A stretch of DNA of 64,000 nt, from contig JALHMQ010000004.1 of assembly GCA_022843955.1 (NCBI GenBank), positions 124,001 to 188,000 on the forward strand, in the 5' to 3' direction. Position 1 is the stretch's first letter. The number at the start of each line of letters is the position of its first letter. This DNA comes from Burkholderiaceae bacterium. Its GTDB lineage: Bacteria; Pseudomonadota; Gammaproteobacteria; Burkholderiales; Burkholderiaceae_F. Below are positions 35,979 to 44,104 of the stretch, piece by piece. A program made the translations under genes and the position numbers. The notes beneath the pieces are model-generated. The model had not been told where the DNA came from. It worked only from the letters and a program-made list of their open reading frames with translations, and searched no databases.

Positions 35979-36248
35979 TCACCACGGGCGCAGGCCGGCG
36001 CCAGGAATGCCGTGCGTCTCGAAACGAGCGTTCTGGGCGGCGATCCAATCACCGTACTCGGCTTCGAACGCCTTCTTGCGCGCGGCTCGACTCGCTTTGT
36101 CGTGGTTGGCCTTCAGGGCCTGGTATTGCTCGGCCGAGAGGATCACGGTGTCGAGTTGGCCGGCCTTTTCCACGAACACAGGTTCGCGCTTGGCCTGGGC
36201 GCAGAGGCTGCCAAAGCGGTTCTTGGCTTCTGTGGCGGTGACGCGCAT
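35979..36248 (-). CDS. Antitoxin with Phd/YefM-like N-terminus and CcdA-like C-terminus
   Basis: An 89-residue protein. The N-terminal 50 residues (MRVTATEAKNRFGSLCAQAK, PVFVEKAGQLDTVILSAEQYQAL) resemble the Phd/YefM DNA-binding fold, whereas the C-terminal part (EAEYGDWIAAQNARFETHG, ending in RPW) resembles the toxin-wrapping tail of CcdA, which ends in W. The chimera fits the CcdB-family toxin downstream. A GGGAG ribosome site precedes the ATG. It probably represses its own promoter through the repeats at 36270-36287. Confidence 0.82.
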   Translation of the reverse strand: MRVTATEAKNRFGSLCAQAKREPVFVEKAGQLDTVILSAEQYQALKANHDKASRAARKKAFEAEYGDWIAAQNARFETHGIPGAGLRPW

Positions 36249-36269
36249 GGTGGTCTCCCAAGATGTTTG

Positions 36270-36287
36270 GCCATTTTAGCCATTTTA
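36270..36287 (-). promoter_or_regulatory. Tandem 9-bp repeat at the antitoxin promoter
   Basis: Two consecutive copies of GCCATTTTA lie 22-39 bp before the antitoxin start. On the coding strand they read TAAAATGGC twice, with TAAAAT resembling a -10 element. A tandem site overlapping the promoter fits autorepression by the antitoxin, which is inference. Confidence 0.5.
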
Positions 36288-36399
36288 GATCACGGGCGCA
36301 AAGCGGTGCGGTATGCCGTCGGCCCGTTCTGGAGCAGCCATTCATCAAGGTCGGCAACTGGCCGCATGCAGCGCTCGTCAGCTGGCCGGCAAGCAGACA

Positions 36400-36897
36400 T
36401 CAGGCTATCGGGATCGAATGCCATTTGGAAGGGCCCCGAGACACGAACTCCCGCTCGATCTCTTCGTAGAGCCGGCGCTGGCCACCGAAGGTAACGATCG
36501 ACGCCGCCTCGGAGAAGGACACCCACCGGTACTCCGAGTGCTCCTCGTTCAGCTGCGGAACGCTCTGCGGTGCTACATAGGCAACAAAGGCGGGAACGAT
36601 AGAAACGACGTTGCGCTCGTGTTCGTAAAACTGCTCTGTGTAGTCGGCAGAGTAGAAACGTCGAGGCGCGAGGGCCGTCTCCTCTTTCAACTCTCGAAGC
36701 GCCGCCTGCCAAGCTGTCTCACCCCGCTCAATCTTGCCTGCGATGTGGCACCACTCGTCGACCAGGTATCCGCTTGCCCGCTTCAACAACAGCATCCGAG
36801 GCGGACTTCGATCGTCCTCAAGGACGACCACCGAAGAGACGTTGCATTGGATCACGACCGCCACCTCGGATGCCTTGTTTTGGGTGCTGCTTCTCAA
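36400..36897 (-). CDS. Nudix hydrolase
   Basis: A 165-residue Nudix protein. The Nudix box is seen as GKIERGETAWQAALRELKEETAL: G, five residues, E, seven residues, RELxEE, with Ala in place of the usual last Gly. It hydrolyses a nucleoside diphosphate linked to another moiety; dATP/dihydroneopterin-triphosphate pyrophosphatase-like enzymes are similar in size. ATG at 36897. It is 37 bp after the GNAT gene and may share its transcript; both lie between the two toxin-antitoxin pairs. Confidence 0.85.
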   Translation of the reverse strand: MRSSTQNKASEVAVVIQCNVSSVVVLEDDRSPPRMLLLKRASGYLVDEWCHIAGKIERGETAWQAALRELKEETALAPRRFYSADYTEQFYEHERNVVSIVPAFVAYVAPQSVPQLNEEHSEYRWVSFSEAASIVTFGGQRRLYEEIEREFVSRGPSKWHSIPIA

Positions 36898-36934
36898 TCA
36901 CGCTTCGGCCGCTGCGCAGTGCTGCTTCTGGCCG

Positions 36935-37498
36935 CTATAGGTCGATCCTGTAACGCAGTCCCTCTGCTCCTCCGTAGTGATCGGTCTTGATGAATCGCTC
37001 AAGGAGATAACCGCCCGCGGCGAGGATGACCCGCTGCGATGCCTCGTTGTCGGGGTCGGTCGTAATCTGCACGTACCGCAATCCGAGCCCCTTTGCCTCA
37101 GGAAGAAGCGCCTTGAGCGCTTGGGTTGCATACCCTCGCCGGCGCTTCCACGGCACCACCGAGTAGCCAATGTGGCCCAGACAGTGTGGAGGCAACTCTT
37201 CCGATCCATACGTCCAGCGGAACCCAACCGACCCGCAGAACTCGCCATCCCACATCCAACGCACGAACCCGGGAATCCGTGGAACGGTTGAGCCGTCCGG
37301 GAGTTTGATCGCAGATCCCGTGGCATCGGGGTCGTAGAGGCTCGCGATGAACCCATCAGGATCATCTCTGATGCCCTGTAGCTCCTCGGCGGCGGCCGCA
37401 GCTCCGCGAACGTTGTCAGCGGACCAACCGGCCCCCAGTGCCGCGACATAACTCGGCAAGTGTTGTCGGTCAGCCTGAAGTAGTTGGCAATGCGGCAT
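36935..37498 (-). CDS. GNAT acetyltransferase
   Basis: A 187-residue GNAT-fold protein. GHIGYSVVPWKRRRGYATQALKALLPEAKGLGLRYVQITTDPDNEASQRVILAAGGYL shows the acetyl-CoA-binding R/Q-x-x-G-x-G/A region (RRRGYA) and the C-terminal helix. The acceptor could be a small amine, an antibiotic or a protein. Its base composition and setting between toxin-antitoxin pairs suggest an accessory gene. ATG at 37498; it is upstream of the Nudix gene on the same strand. Confidence 0.85.
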   Translation of the reverse strand: MPHCQLLQADRQHLPSYVAALGAGWSADNVRGAAAAAEELQGIRDDPDGFIASLYDPDATGSAIKLPDGSTVPRIPGFVRWMWDGEFCGSVGFRWTYGSEELPPHCLGHIGYSVVPWKRRRGYATQALKALLPEAKGLGLRYVQITTDPDNEASQRVILAAGGYLLERFIKTDHYGGAEGLRYRIDL

Positions 37499-37681
37499 GT
37501 TGATGATCTCAGCAAGGCGCCCCGGATTGCGTTCTGCACGCCTCTACTCACTCCTACGTGACGCTGCAGCCCGGGGTGAACTGATCAGGGGAGCTGCAGC
37601 AGTGACTTGAAGCGAATGATCGCGCTGTCCGACCCGTTGCGGGCCAAACGATTGCTCGAAAGCAGACTCTGAACGCAGCAA

Positions 37682-37981
37682 TCAAGCTGCCTTGGCTGTT
37701 AACTGAACTCCAAGAGCGCGCATCACCTTCATGATGGTGTCGTAGCGCGGCTTGGCGCCAGGGGCGAGGGCCTTGTAAAGGCTCTCTCGTCCAAGGCCAG
37801 CGTCCTTCGCTATCTGAGCCATTCCGCGAGCGCGCGCGACGTCAGCCAACGCCAGTAACAGGAGATCCGGGTCGCCGGTTTCCAGAATCGCGGTCATGTA
37901 CTCGGCCACCGCAGCATCATCCGTGAGGTATCGGGCCGCATCGAACGGGGTCAGCTTAACCTTGGTTTTCGCCGTGCTCAT
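37682..37981 (-). CDS. HTH antitoxin of a HigBA/RelBE-like pair
   Basis: A 99-residue helix-turn-helix antidote protein: TPFDAARYLTDDAAVAEYMTAILETGDPDLLLLALADVARARGMAQIAKDAGLGRESLYKALAPG, the pattern of the addiction-module antidote family. The ATG at 37981 overlaps the toxin stop as TGATG (a TTG one codon earlier is less likely). It neutralises the toxin encoded just upstream and, with it, should bind the palindrome at 38290-38305. Toxin-first order is typical of HigBA-type loci. Confidence 0.9.
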   Translation of the reverse strand: MSTAKTKVKLTPFDAARYLTDDAAVAEYMTAILETGDPDLLLLALADVARARGMAQIAKDAGLGRESLYKALAPGAKPRYDTIMKVMRALGVQLTAKAA

Positions 37982-38280
37982 CAATCTAACTCCAGCTGTT
38001 CGAGTATTCGCTTTGCTCGCCGAATGTCAGCGGCCTGACTTGACTTGTCACCCCCAGCGAGCATCACGATGAGGATCTTTCCTCGTCGAGTGAAGTACAG
38101 GCGATAGCCAGGACCGAAGTTCACCCGCATTTCGGAAATCTCGCCGCCCACCGATTTCCAGTCGCCGAGGTTCCCGGCCTCGGCCTGACGAAGGCGCGCG
38201 GCGATGCGAACCTGCGCCCGATGGTCATCCAAGTCGTCAAGCCACTCCTCGAATTGGGAAGTCAGCTGAACGGTGAACAT
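37981..38280 (-). CDS. RelE/HigB-like toxin
   Basis: A 99-residue killer protein of the RelE/ParE superfamily: QFEEWLDDLDDHRAQVRIAARLRQAEAGNLGDWKSVGGEISEMRVNFGPGYRLYFTRRGKILIVMLAGGDKSSQAADIRRAKRIL. GPGYRLYF and GGDKSSQ are marks of the addiction-module killer family. It is probably an mRNA endoribonuclease acting at the ribosome. It precedes its antitoxin, with a TGATG overlap and a perfect palindrome 10 bp upstream of its start. Confidence 0.9.
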   Translation of the reverse strand: MFTVQLTSQFEEWLDDLDDHRAQVRIAARLRQAEAGNLGDWKSVGGEISEMRVNFGPGYRLYFTRRGKILIVMLAGGDKSSQAADIRRAKRILEQLELD

Positions 38281-38289
38281 GCGGCCATT

Positions 38290-38305
38290 GTATCCACGTG
38301 GATAC
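38290..38305. promoter_or_regulatory. Palindromic operator of the toxin-antitoxin pair
   Basis: GTATCCACGTGGATAC is a perfect 16-bp palindrome ending 10 bp before the toxin start codon. Its position fits an operator for the HTH antitoxin. It is the only site of this sequence I noticed in the window. Confidence 0.75.
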
Positions 38306-38484
38306 GCCTGTCAACTGTTACGCCGCTCCCGTGATCGTCGAGAACCGCCCAAGGTGTGTCTGCTTCAGAGAAGAATCAAACGTAATGCCGAGGTCAGCTC
38401 ATGGCCGGGTGTAGCCGTCGGCAGCAAGCCGCAAAGCGGTCACTGCTGCTCACTGCTCAGTCAGATCGCTCGCACGTCGCAGCG

Positions 38485-39096
38485 TCATTCCATGATCCAG
38501 CCCAGCCGCTGCTGCTTGATCAACCAGCCCACCAGGGCGCCGGCCACGAGCGCGGCGATCAGCATCGGGCCGCCGCCGACGATGCCGCTGACGAGCAGGA
38601 AGTTGCCGTAGCAGGTGCCGTAGTTCTCGGGCAGGCACCAGGTCCAGGTGGCGAGCGCGGAGAACGCCGCCCAGGTAAGCAGCGCGACCAGGAGGCCGCG
38701 CGAGATCGACTGCGACACCCGGGTGATCTTGGCGCGCGCCCGCTGGTAGACAAAGATCGCGAACATCATCGAGAACAGCGCCGGCACGGCGACGAAGATC
38801 GCGCGGTTAAGGCCCACTTCCTCGGCGAAGCGGCGCAGCGTGAACTCCACGCTGCCGGCGGCCAGCGCGGCGCAGATGCCGAACATGAAGCCAGCAAACA
38901 GCGGCACCGACATCAGCTGCACGTCGAACCACATGGACCGACTGGCCTCGACCGGCTTGCGCAGTGCCGCCAGTTCGGTGGGCGACAGCATTTCGCTTTG
39001 CTTCTGCTGACGCGCGGCGACCGTGGCACGGCCGACCTCGTCATCGAGGCCGTCGCCGTACTGCTCGTCGAATCCGCGCGGTCGCTGCGTGTTCAT
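38485..39096 (-). CDS. Membrane protein of unknown function
   Basis: A 203-residue protein with four predicted helices (MSVPLFAGFMFGICAALAAGSVEF, AIFVAVPALFSMMFAIFVYQ, LLVALLTWAAFSALATWTW, FLLVSGIVGGGPMLIAALVAGALVGWLI) and a charged N-terminal cytoplasmic stretch. A Cys pair (WCLPENYGTCYGN) lies in an outer loop and could form a disulphide. No family was recognised. ATG at 39096 is the first Met after an uninformative longer frame. It marks the return to GC-rich core sequence after the accessory patch. Confidence 0.7.
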   Translation of the reverse strand: MNTQRPRGFDEQYGDGLDDEVGRATVAARQQKQSEMLSPTELAALRKPVEASRSMWFDVQLMSVPLFAGFMFGICAALAAGSVEFTLRRFAEEVGLNRAIFVAVPALFSMMFAIFVYQRARAKITRVSQSISRGLLVALLTWAAFSALATWTWCLPENYGTCYGNFLLVSGIVGGGPMLIAALVAGALVGWLIKQQRLGWIME

Positions 39097-39119
39097 CGTT
39101 CGGAGGGTGGGGTCGGCAG

Positions 39120-39503
39120 TCAGACGGGCAGGCGGGCGGTGACTTCGATCTCCAGCGCCATGCGCGGATCCACAAGCTGGCAGACGATGGCGGTGGCGGC
39201 CGGGCGCGCGCACTGGAAGTAGTGGCCGAACACCGGGGCCAAGGGCTCGAACAGCGCGGGATCAGTCAAGTAGTAGCGCACCCGAACCACGTCGTCGAGC
39301 GTGCATTGCGCCTGCGCCAGGGCCACCGCGATGTTGCGGAAGCACTGATGGCACTGCACCAGCGGATCGGCATCGATCGTCATGCTCGCGTAGTCGAACC
39401 CGGTGGTGCCGGCCACGTGGACATAGCGGTCGTCGACGACCGCCCGGCTGTAACCAGCGACCGCTTCGAACGACGACCCCGAACTGATCCGCTGCATGTT
39501 CAT
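39120..39503 (-). CDS. ridA: RidA-family protein
   Basis: A 127-residue RidA/YjgF/YER057c protein with VVDDRYVHVAGTTGFDYASM, QCFRNIAVALAQAQCTLDDVVRVRYYLTD and a C-terminal CARPAATAIVCQLVDPRMALEIEVTA, in which the Arg corresponds to the conserved active-site Arg of RidA. It may remove reactive 2-aminoacrylate-type enamines, though this family has subgroups without that activity. It sits 23 bp after the membrane protein on the same strand. Confidence 0.87.
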   Translation of the reverse strand: MNMQRISSGSSFEAVAGYSRAVVDDRYVHVAGTTGFDYASMTIDADPLVQCHQCFRNIAVALAQAQCTLDDVVRVRYYLTDPALFEPLAPVFGHYFQCARPAATAIVCQLVDPRMALEIEVTARLPV

Positions 39504-39588
39504 GCGCCCGAAGAATGCCCGAGAAACCTTCCCACGCTCATCACGGTCCTGAGTGATCGACGCGCGGCGACGGTGTTCTTCCGCCGCG

Positions 39589-40263
39589 TCACCAGCTTAG
39601 CTGCTCGCCGTTGTAGTTCAGGAATTTGCCGTTGTGCGAGGCGTTCGCCGATGCGATCACCCGGCGCATCTGCGCCACCGCGTCAGCCGCGTCGAGGTCG
39701 GCATCGGCGCCACCCATGTCGGTGCGCACCCAGCCCGGGTGAAACGCCATGCAGATGACGCCCTGCGTGCCCAGCTCGATGCTAGCGGACTTCAGCGCGG
39801 CATTGAGCGCCGCCTTGCTGGCCCGGTACAGCCAGCCGCTGCCATTGGACATCAGGCTGACCGAGCCCATCTTGCTCGACAGCACCGCGAGCTTGCTGCG
39901 CGCGGCGACCAGGCGCGGCGCCAGCGCGGCGATCAGCTGCATCGGCGCACGCACATTGGTCTGCATCACGAGATCGAACTCGGCCGCGGTCGGTGCCTCC
40001 GGCGCGCTGCTGCGCGGCCCGTAGACGCCGGCGTTGACGATCACGAGATCCAGCGGCTCGCCTTCGAGGTGCGTGCCCAGCGCAGCCACCGCGGCCGGGT
40101 CGAGCACGTCCAGCGTGAGCGGGCGCATTCCCAGCGCGCGCAGGCGCGCAGCGTCTTCCGGCTTGCGGTGGGTGGCGATCACGCGCGCACCGTCAGCCGC
40201 GTACTGGCGCGCGAACTCCAGGCCAATGCCGCGGCTGGCGCCGACGATCAGGAGCGTCGGCAT
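39589..40263 (-). CDS. Short-chain dehydrogenase/reductase
   Basis: A 224-residue Rossmann enzyme: LIVGASRGIGLEFARQYAADGARVIATHR binds the cofactor, NAGVYG follows, and YRASKAAL gives the catalytic Tyr and Lys. It belongs to the classical SDR group of the csgA-like type (C-factor). The Arg/His after the glycine motif favours NADPH. The substrate is unknown. It precedes the thiolase gene on the minus strand by 33 bp downstream and may share a transcript. Confidence 0.9.
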   Translation of the reverse strand: MPTLLIVGASRGIGLEFARQYAADGARVIATHRKPEDAARLRALGMRPLTLDVLDPAAVAALGTHLEGEPLDLVIVNAGVYGPRSSAPEAPTAAEFDLVMQTNVRAPMQLIAALAPRLVAARSKLAVLSSKMGSVSLMSNGSGWLYRASKAALNAALKSASIELGTQGVICMAFHPGWVRTDMGGADADLDAADAVAQMRRVIASANASHNGKFLNYNGEQLSW

Positions 40264-40296
40264 GCTAGGCAGCCGGCGCCGAGTGGCAGGTGGTCA

Positions 40297-41478
40297 TCAG
40301 ATCATCTCCAGGGCGAGTGCGGTCGCTTCGCCGCCGCCGATGCACAGGGCGGCGATGCCGCGCCGCCCGCCGGTCTTTCTCAGCGCCCCGAGCAGGGTGA
40401 CGACGATGCGCGCCCCGGAGGCACCGATCGGGTGGCCCAGCGCGCAGGCGCCGCCGTGGATGTTGACCTGCTCGTGCGGCAGCTTCAGTTCGGTCATCGC
40501 GACCATGGTCACGGCGGCGAACGCCTCGTTGACCTCCCACAGGTCGACGTCCTTCGCCGCCCAGCCGGTCTTGGCCAGCACCTTGTCGATCGCTCCCACC
40601 GGCGCGGTGGTGAACCAGTCGGGCGCCTGCGCGTGCACGCTGTGCGCAACGATCCGCGCGAGCGGCGTGCAGCCGAGCTTCTCGGCAGTCGAGGCGCGCA
40701 TCAGCACCAGCGCGGCGGCGCCGTCGGAGATGCTCGACGCGTTGGCCGCCGTGATCGTGCCGTCCTTCTTGAACGCCGGCTTGAGCCCGGCGATCTTGTC
40801 GAGCTTGGCCTTGAACGGCTGCTCGTCCTTGTCGATCTTCACCTCGCCGGTCTTGCCGGCCAGCGTCACCGGCGCCATCTCCCAGGCAAAGCTGCCGTCG
40901 GTGTTGGCGCGCAGTGCGCGCTCGGTCGAGGCGATGGCAAACTTGTCCTGTGCCTCGCGCGTGAAGCCGTACTTGACCACGCACTGTTCGGCGAACACGC
41001 CCATCGCCTTGCCGCGCTCGTAGGCGTCTTCCAGACCGTCGAGCGCCATGTGGTCGAAGGTGGAAAAGGCGCCGTACTTCCAGCCCTTGCGCGAGCCCAC
41101 CAGAAGGTGCGGCGCGTTGGTCATGCTCTCCATGCCACCGGCCACGATCACGTTGGCACTGCCTGCAATCAGCATGTCGTGGCCGAACATCATTGCGCGC
41201 ATGCCGGAGCCGCACATCTTGGACAAGGTCACCGCGCCGACCGACTGCGGCAGGCCGGCGGCGAGCGTGGCCTGGCGCGCCGGCGCCTGGCCCTGGCCGG
41301 CCATCAGGCAGCAGCCGAACAGCACTTCGTCGATGGCGTCGCCCTTGATCGCGGCGCGCTCGACCGCGGCCTTGATCGCCACGGCACCGAGCTGCCATGC
41401 CTGTTGCGAAGAGAAATCGCCGAGCAGGCCGCCGATCGGCGTGCGCGCGGCGGAGGCGATGACAATCGGGTCGTTCAT
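40297..41478 (-). CDS. Acetyl-CoA acetyltransferase (thiolase)
   Basis: A 393-residue thiolase. The acyl-accepting Cys89 is in SKMCGSGMRAMM, the C-terminal Cys in ALCIGGGEATA, and the His in HGGACALGHPIGASGARI. Size and VNEAFA motif fit the biosynthetic/degradative acetyl-CoA acetyltransferase group (AtoB/PhaA-like). It condenses or cleaves acetoacetyl-CoA, fitting the acetoacetate made by leucine breakdown in this organism. The ATG at 41478 has a strong AGGAGG site; an earlier ATG at 41499 lacks one. Confidence 0.93.
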   Translation of the reverse strand: MNDPIVIASAARTPIGGLLGDFSSQQAWQLGAVAIKAAVERAAIKGDAIDEVLFGCCLMAGQGQAPARQATLAAGLPQSVGAVTLSKMCGSGMRAMMFGHDMLIAGSANVIVAGGMESMTNAPHLLVGSRKGWKYGAFSTFDHMALDGLEDAYERGKAMGVFAEQCVVKYGFTREAQDKFAIASTERALRANTDGSFAWEMAPVTLAGKTGEVKIDKDEQPFKAKLDKIAGLKPAFKKDGTITAANASSISDGAAALVLMRASTAEKLGCTPLARIVAHSVHAQAPDWFTTAPVGAIDKVLAKTGWAAKDVDLWEVNEAFAAVTMVAMTELKLPHEQVNIHGGACALGHPIGASGARIVVTLLGALRKTGGRRGIAALCIGGGEATALALEMI

Positions 41479-41495
41479 GGTGTGTCCTCCTCTGT

Positions 41496-42260
41496 TCATC
41501 CTGGACGGCCGGGGGCGATCCAGCGCGCGATCGCACGGATCACCTCGGTCTCGATGCCGTTGAAACCGTGGTGCGCAAACGCCTCGCAGGCGGGCCCGTC
41601 GCTGCGGCCGCCGCGGAAGGTCAGGGTCTCGCTGCGCGGCGCCGCAAGCTTGCGGCTGACCTGGCGCAGGTCGAGATAGTGGGTGCTGCGGCACGTGTCG
41701 AACTCGTGATGCACCAGCAGGACCGGTACCTGAAAGCGGTCAATCGCCAGCTGCGACATGCTGGTCATGCCGGCGGTCAGCACCACGCCGTCGATGCGCG
41801 TGCCCAGCGCGAGCCCGACCGCGGCCGCCGACAGCGTGCCGCGGCTGGTGCCTACCAGCCACACCGGCACGCCCAGGCGCCGACGCAGCAGATCAACGGC
41901 GGCGCCGATGTCTTGCGCGTGGTGGGCCGACAGCCGGAACTCGTCGCTGAGCCAGTCCGGCGCGTGGCGATCGGATGCGGCGCCGACGACCGCGACCGCG
42001 ATGCCCTCGGCGACAAACTGCTCGCGCGCCCGCAGCAGGAAGTTGCCACGCAGGCTGGCCGGCGCATCGTCGGCAAAGCGCACGCCGCCATGCCCACCGG
42101 CAAACAGCAGCGCAACCGCGCGTGGTGCGGCCGGCACCTGCAGCAGCAGCGGCTGGGTCACGCCACTGCGCGCTGAAGCCACGTGCAGCGTCTCAGCTGC
42201 GGACTGCGCCGCAGAGACCGCCAGCAACAGTGCGCACGCCAGCGTGCCGGCAGCGGCCAT
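41496..42260 (-). CDS. Secreted alpha/beta hydrolase
   Basis: A 254-residue protein with signal peptide (TLACALLLAVSAAQSAAE) and alpha/beta-hydrolase features: LLFAGGHGGV oxyanion region, VWLVGTSRGTLSAA nucleophile elbow with Ser, and late acid/His in HHEFDTC and EAFAHHGFNGIE. It is expected in the periplasm. It begins with an ATG overlapping the stop of aceK (TGATG). Substrate unknown. Confidence 0.83.
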   Translation of the reverse strand: MAAAGTLACALLLAVSAAQSAAETLHVASARSGVTQPLLLQVPAAPRAVALLFAGGHGGVRFADDAPASLRGNFLLRAREQFVAEGIAVAVVGAASDRHAPDWLSDEFRLSAHHAQDIGAAVDLLRRRLGVPVWLVGTSRGTLSAAAVGLALGTRIDGVVLTAGMTSMSQLAIDRFQVPVLLVHHEFDTCRSTHYLDLRQVSRKLAAPRSETLTFRGGRSDGPACEAFAHHGFNGIETEVIRAIARWIAPGRPG

Positions 42261-44104
42261 CAGGCCGCCCGCGCCGTGACGGCGGCCGGCGCCTGCCGCG
42301 GGTAGCGGGAACGAAAGCGCATCGCCTGCGGGTAGGGAAAGACATCTTCCATCACGCCCGCCTTGATGCCGTCCTTGCGGCCCTGCCAGAACTCGTAGGT
42401 GAAAAGATCTGCATGGTGACGCATCATCGCCGCGCGGATGCGCGGGTCGCCCAGCAGGAACGGACCGAACTGCTCGGGAAAGACGTCGTGCTTGTCGACG
42501 CTGTACCAGACCTCGCCGCTCATCTCGTCTTCCTCGTTGCGCGCCTGCGGAATACGGCGGAAGTTGCAGTCGGTCATGTACTCGATCTCGTCGTAGTCGT
42601 AGAAGACCACGCGGTCGATGCGCGTGACGCCGAAGTTCTTGTACAGCATGTCGCCCGGGAAGATGTTGGCGGCGGCCAGTTCCTTGATGGCGTTGCCGTA
42701 CTCGGAAATCGCATTGTCGAGTTCAGCGTCGGTGGCGTGCTGCAGGTACATGTTCAGCGGCGTCATGCGCCGCTCGATGTACACGTGCTTGAGCACCACC
42801 TTGTCTTCGTCGATCTCCACCGCGCTGCGGCAGAAGTTCAACAGCTCCTGGATCAGCGCCGGCGAGCAGCGCTTGCGCGGCAGCGTCACGTGCGAGTACT
42901 CCCAGGTGTCGGCCATGCGGCCCACCCGGTCGTGCATCTTCACGAGCTGGTACTTGCTCATGATGGTGGCGCGATCCGTCTCCTTCGGATGCGGGATCAC
43001 GTCCTTGATCATCTTGAACACGTACGGATAGGACGGCAGCGTGAACACCGTCATCACCAGGCCCTTGATGCCGGGCGCGATGACGAACTGATCGGTCGAG
43101 TGCCGCAGGTGATGCAGGAAGTCGCGGTAAAAGAGCGTCTTGCCCTGCTTCTGCAGGCCGACCATGGTGTACAGCTCGGAGGCGGGCTTGTGCGGCAGCA
43201 GCGTGCGCAGGAAGTCCACGTACGCCGACGGCGCCTCCATGTCGACCAGGAAGTAGGCGCGGGTGAACGAGAACAGCGTGCCGATGTGCTCGGGCGCGGT
43301 CAGCAGCGTGTCGAGGTAGATGTGCCCGCGCGGCGTGCGCAGGATCGGCACCGCGAACGGCATCAGCCGGCCGCCGTTGATGAAGCGGCCGATCAGGTAG
43401 GCGCCCTTGTTGCGGAAGAACAGATTCGACAGCACCTGGATCTGGCAATCGGGCTCGACGTCGAACGGGCGCGCCAGCGCGCGGCCGCCGTCACCGGCGC
43501 GATGCAGCTCGAACACCGAGCGCATCAGGCAGCGGATGTCGTGCTCCACATCGACCCAGGGGCAGGCAAAGCCCAGATCGATGGCGATCTGCCGCAGCGT
43601 CCTGCGCAGGCCGTGGGCGGCCGGGTAGTAGCTGCGATACGACGGCGGGTCCGAGTCCATGTGCTCGGTGGAGACACCCGGCCGCACGAACAGGAACTGG
43701 TTGCGGAAATACTCGCGATGCAGGAGCTTGGTGCAGACCGAGTTGAAGAAGGTCTCGGCACACTCGGGCTGCCGATGGTCGGCCAGCATGGCGACGAAGC
43801 TGCCCTTGACCGCCTGCCACAGCGCGTCGCGTTCCTCGTCGGTCAGCGACTTCAGATCGAAGTTGCGCTCGACGCGGGTGAAGGCCTCCTGCACGCGCTG
43901 GTCGTAGAAGTCGATCCGCTCGCGCGCTGCCTTGCGCATGTTGTGCCAGTCGCCATGCTCGAAGCGGCTCTTGGCCTGCTGCGCCACGTAGCGGAACAAC
44001 GAGTAGTGGCGGTTGAACCCCTCCAGGATCGCGCGGGCGATGGCCGGCGGCGACGGCATCGAGCGGTCGAAGAGCACGGGCGAAGACGTGTCGGGCGCGT
44101 GCAT
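42260..44104 (-). CDS. aceK: Isocitrate dehydrogenase kinase/phosphatase
   Basis: A 614-residue AceK. It phosphorylates and dephosphorylates isocitrate dehydrogenase to divert carbon into the glyoxylate shunt during growth on acetate or fatty acids. Recognised by ILEGFNRHYSLFRYVAQQAKSRFEHGDWHNMRKAARERI at the N-terminus, VFTLPSYPYVFKMIKDVI (ATP site) and NIFPGDMLYKNFGVTRIDRVVFYDYDEIEYMTDCNFRRIP in the catalytic region. The length is normal. No aceA, aceB or icd gene is adjacent; the operon continues with the secreted hydrolase. Confidence 0.97.
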   Translation of the reverse strand: MHAPDTSSPVLFDRSMPSPPAIARAILEGFNRHYSLFRYVAQQAKSRFEHGDWHNMRKAARERIDFYDQRVQEAFTRVERNFDLKSLTDEERDALWQAVKGSFVAMLADHRQPECAETFFNSVCTKLLHREYFRNQFLFVRPGVSTEHMDSDPPSYRSYYPAAHGLRRTLRQIAIDLGFACPWVDVEHDIRCLMRSVFELHRAGDGGRALARPFDVEPDCQIQVLSNLFFRNKGAYLIGRFINGGRLMPFAVPILRTPRGHIYLDTLLTAPEHIGTLFSFTRAYFLVDMEAPSAYVDFLRTLLPHKPASELYTMVGLQKQGKTLFYRDFLHHLRHSTDQFVIAPGIKGLVMTVFTLPSYPYVFKMIKDVIPHPKETDRATIMSKYQLVKMHDRVGRMADTWEYSHVTLPRKRCSPALIQELLNFCRSAVEIDEDKVVLKHVYIERRMTPLNMYLQHATDAELDNAISEYGNAIKELAAANIFPGDMLYKNFGVTRIDRVVFYDYDEIEYMTDCNFRRIPQARNEEDEMSGEVWYSVDKHDVFPEQFGPFLLGDPRIRAAMMRHHADLFTYEFWQGRKDGIKAGVMEDVFPYPQAMRFRSRYPRQAPAAVTARAA

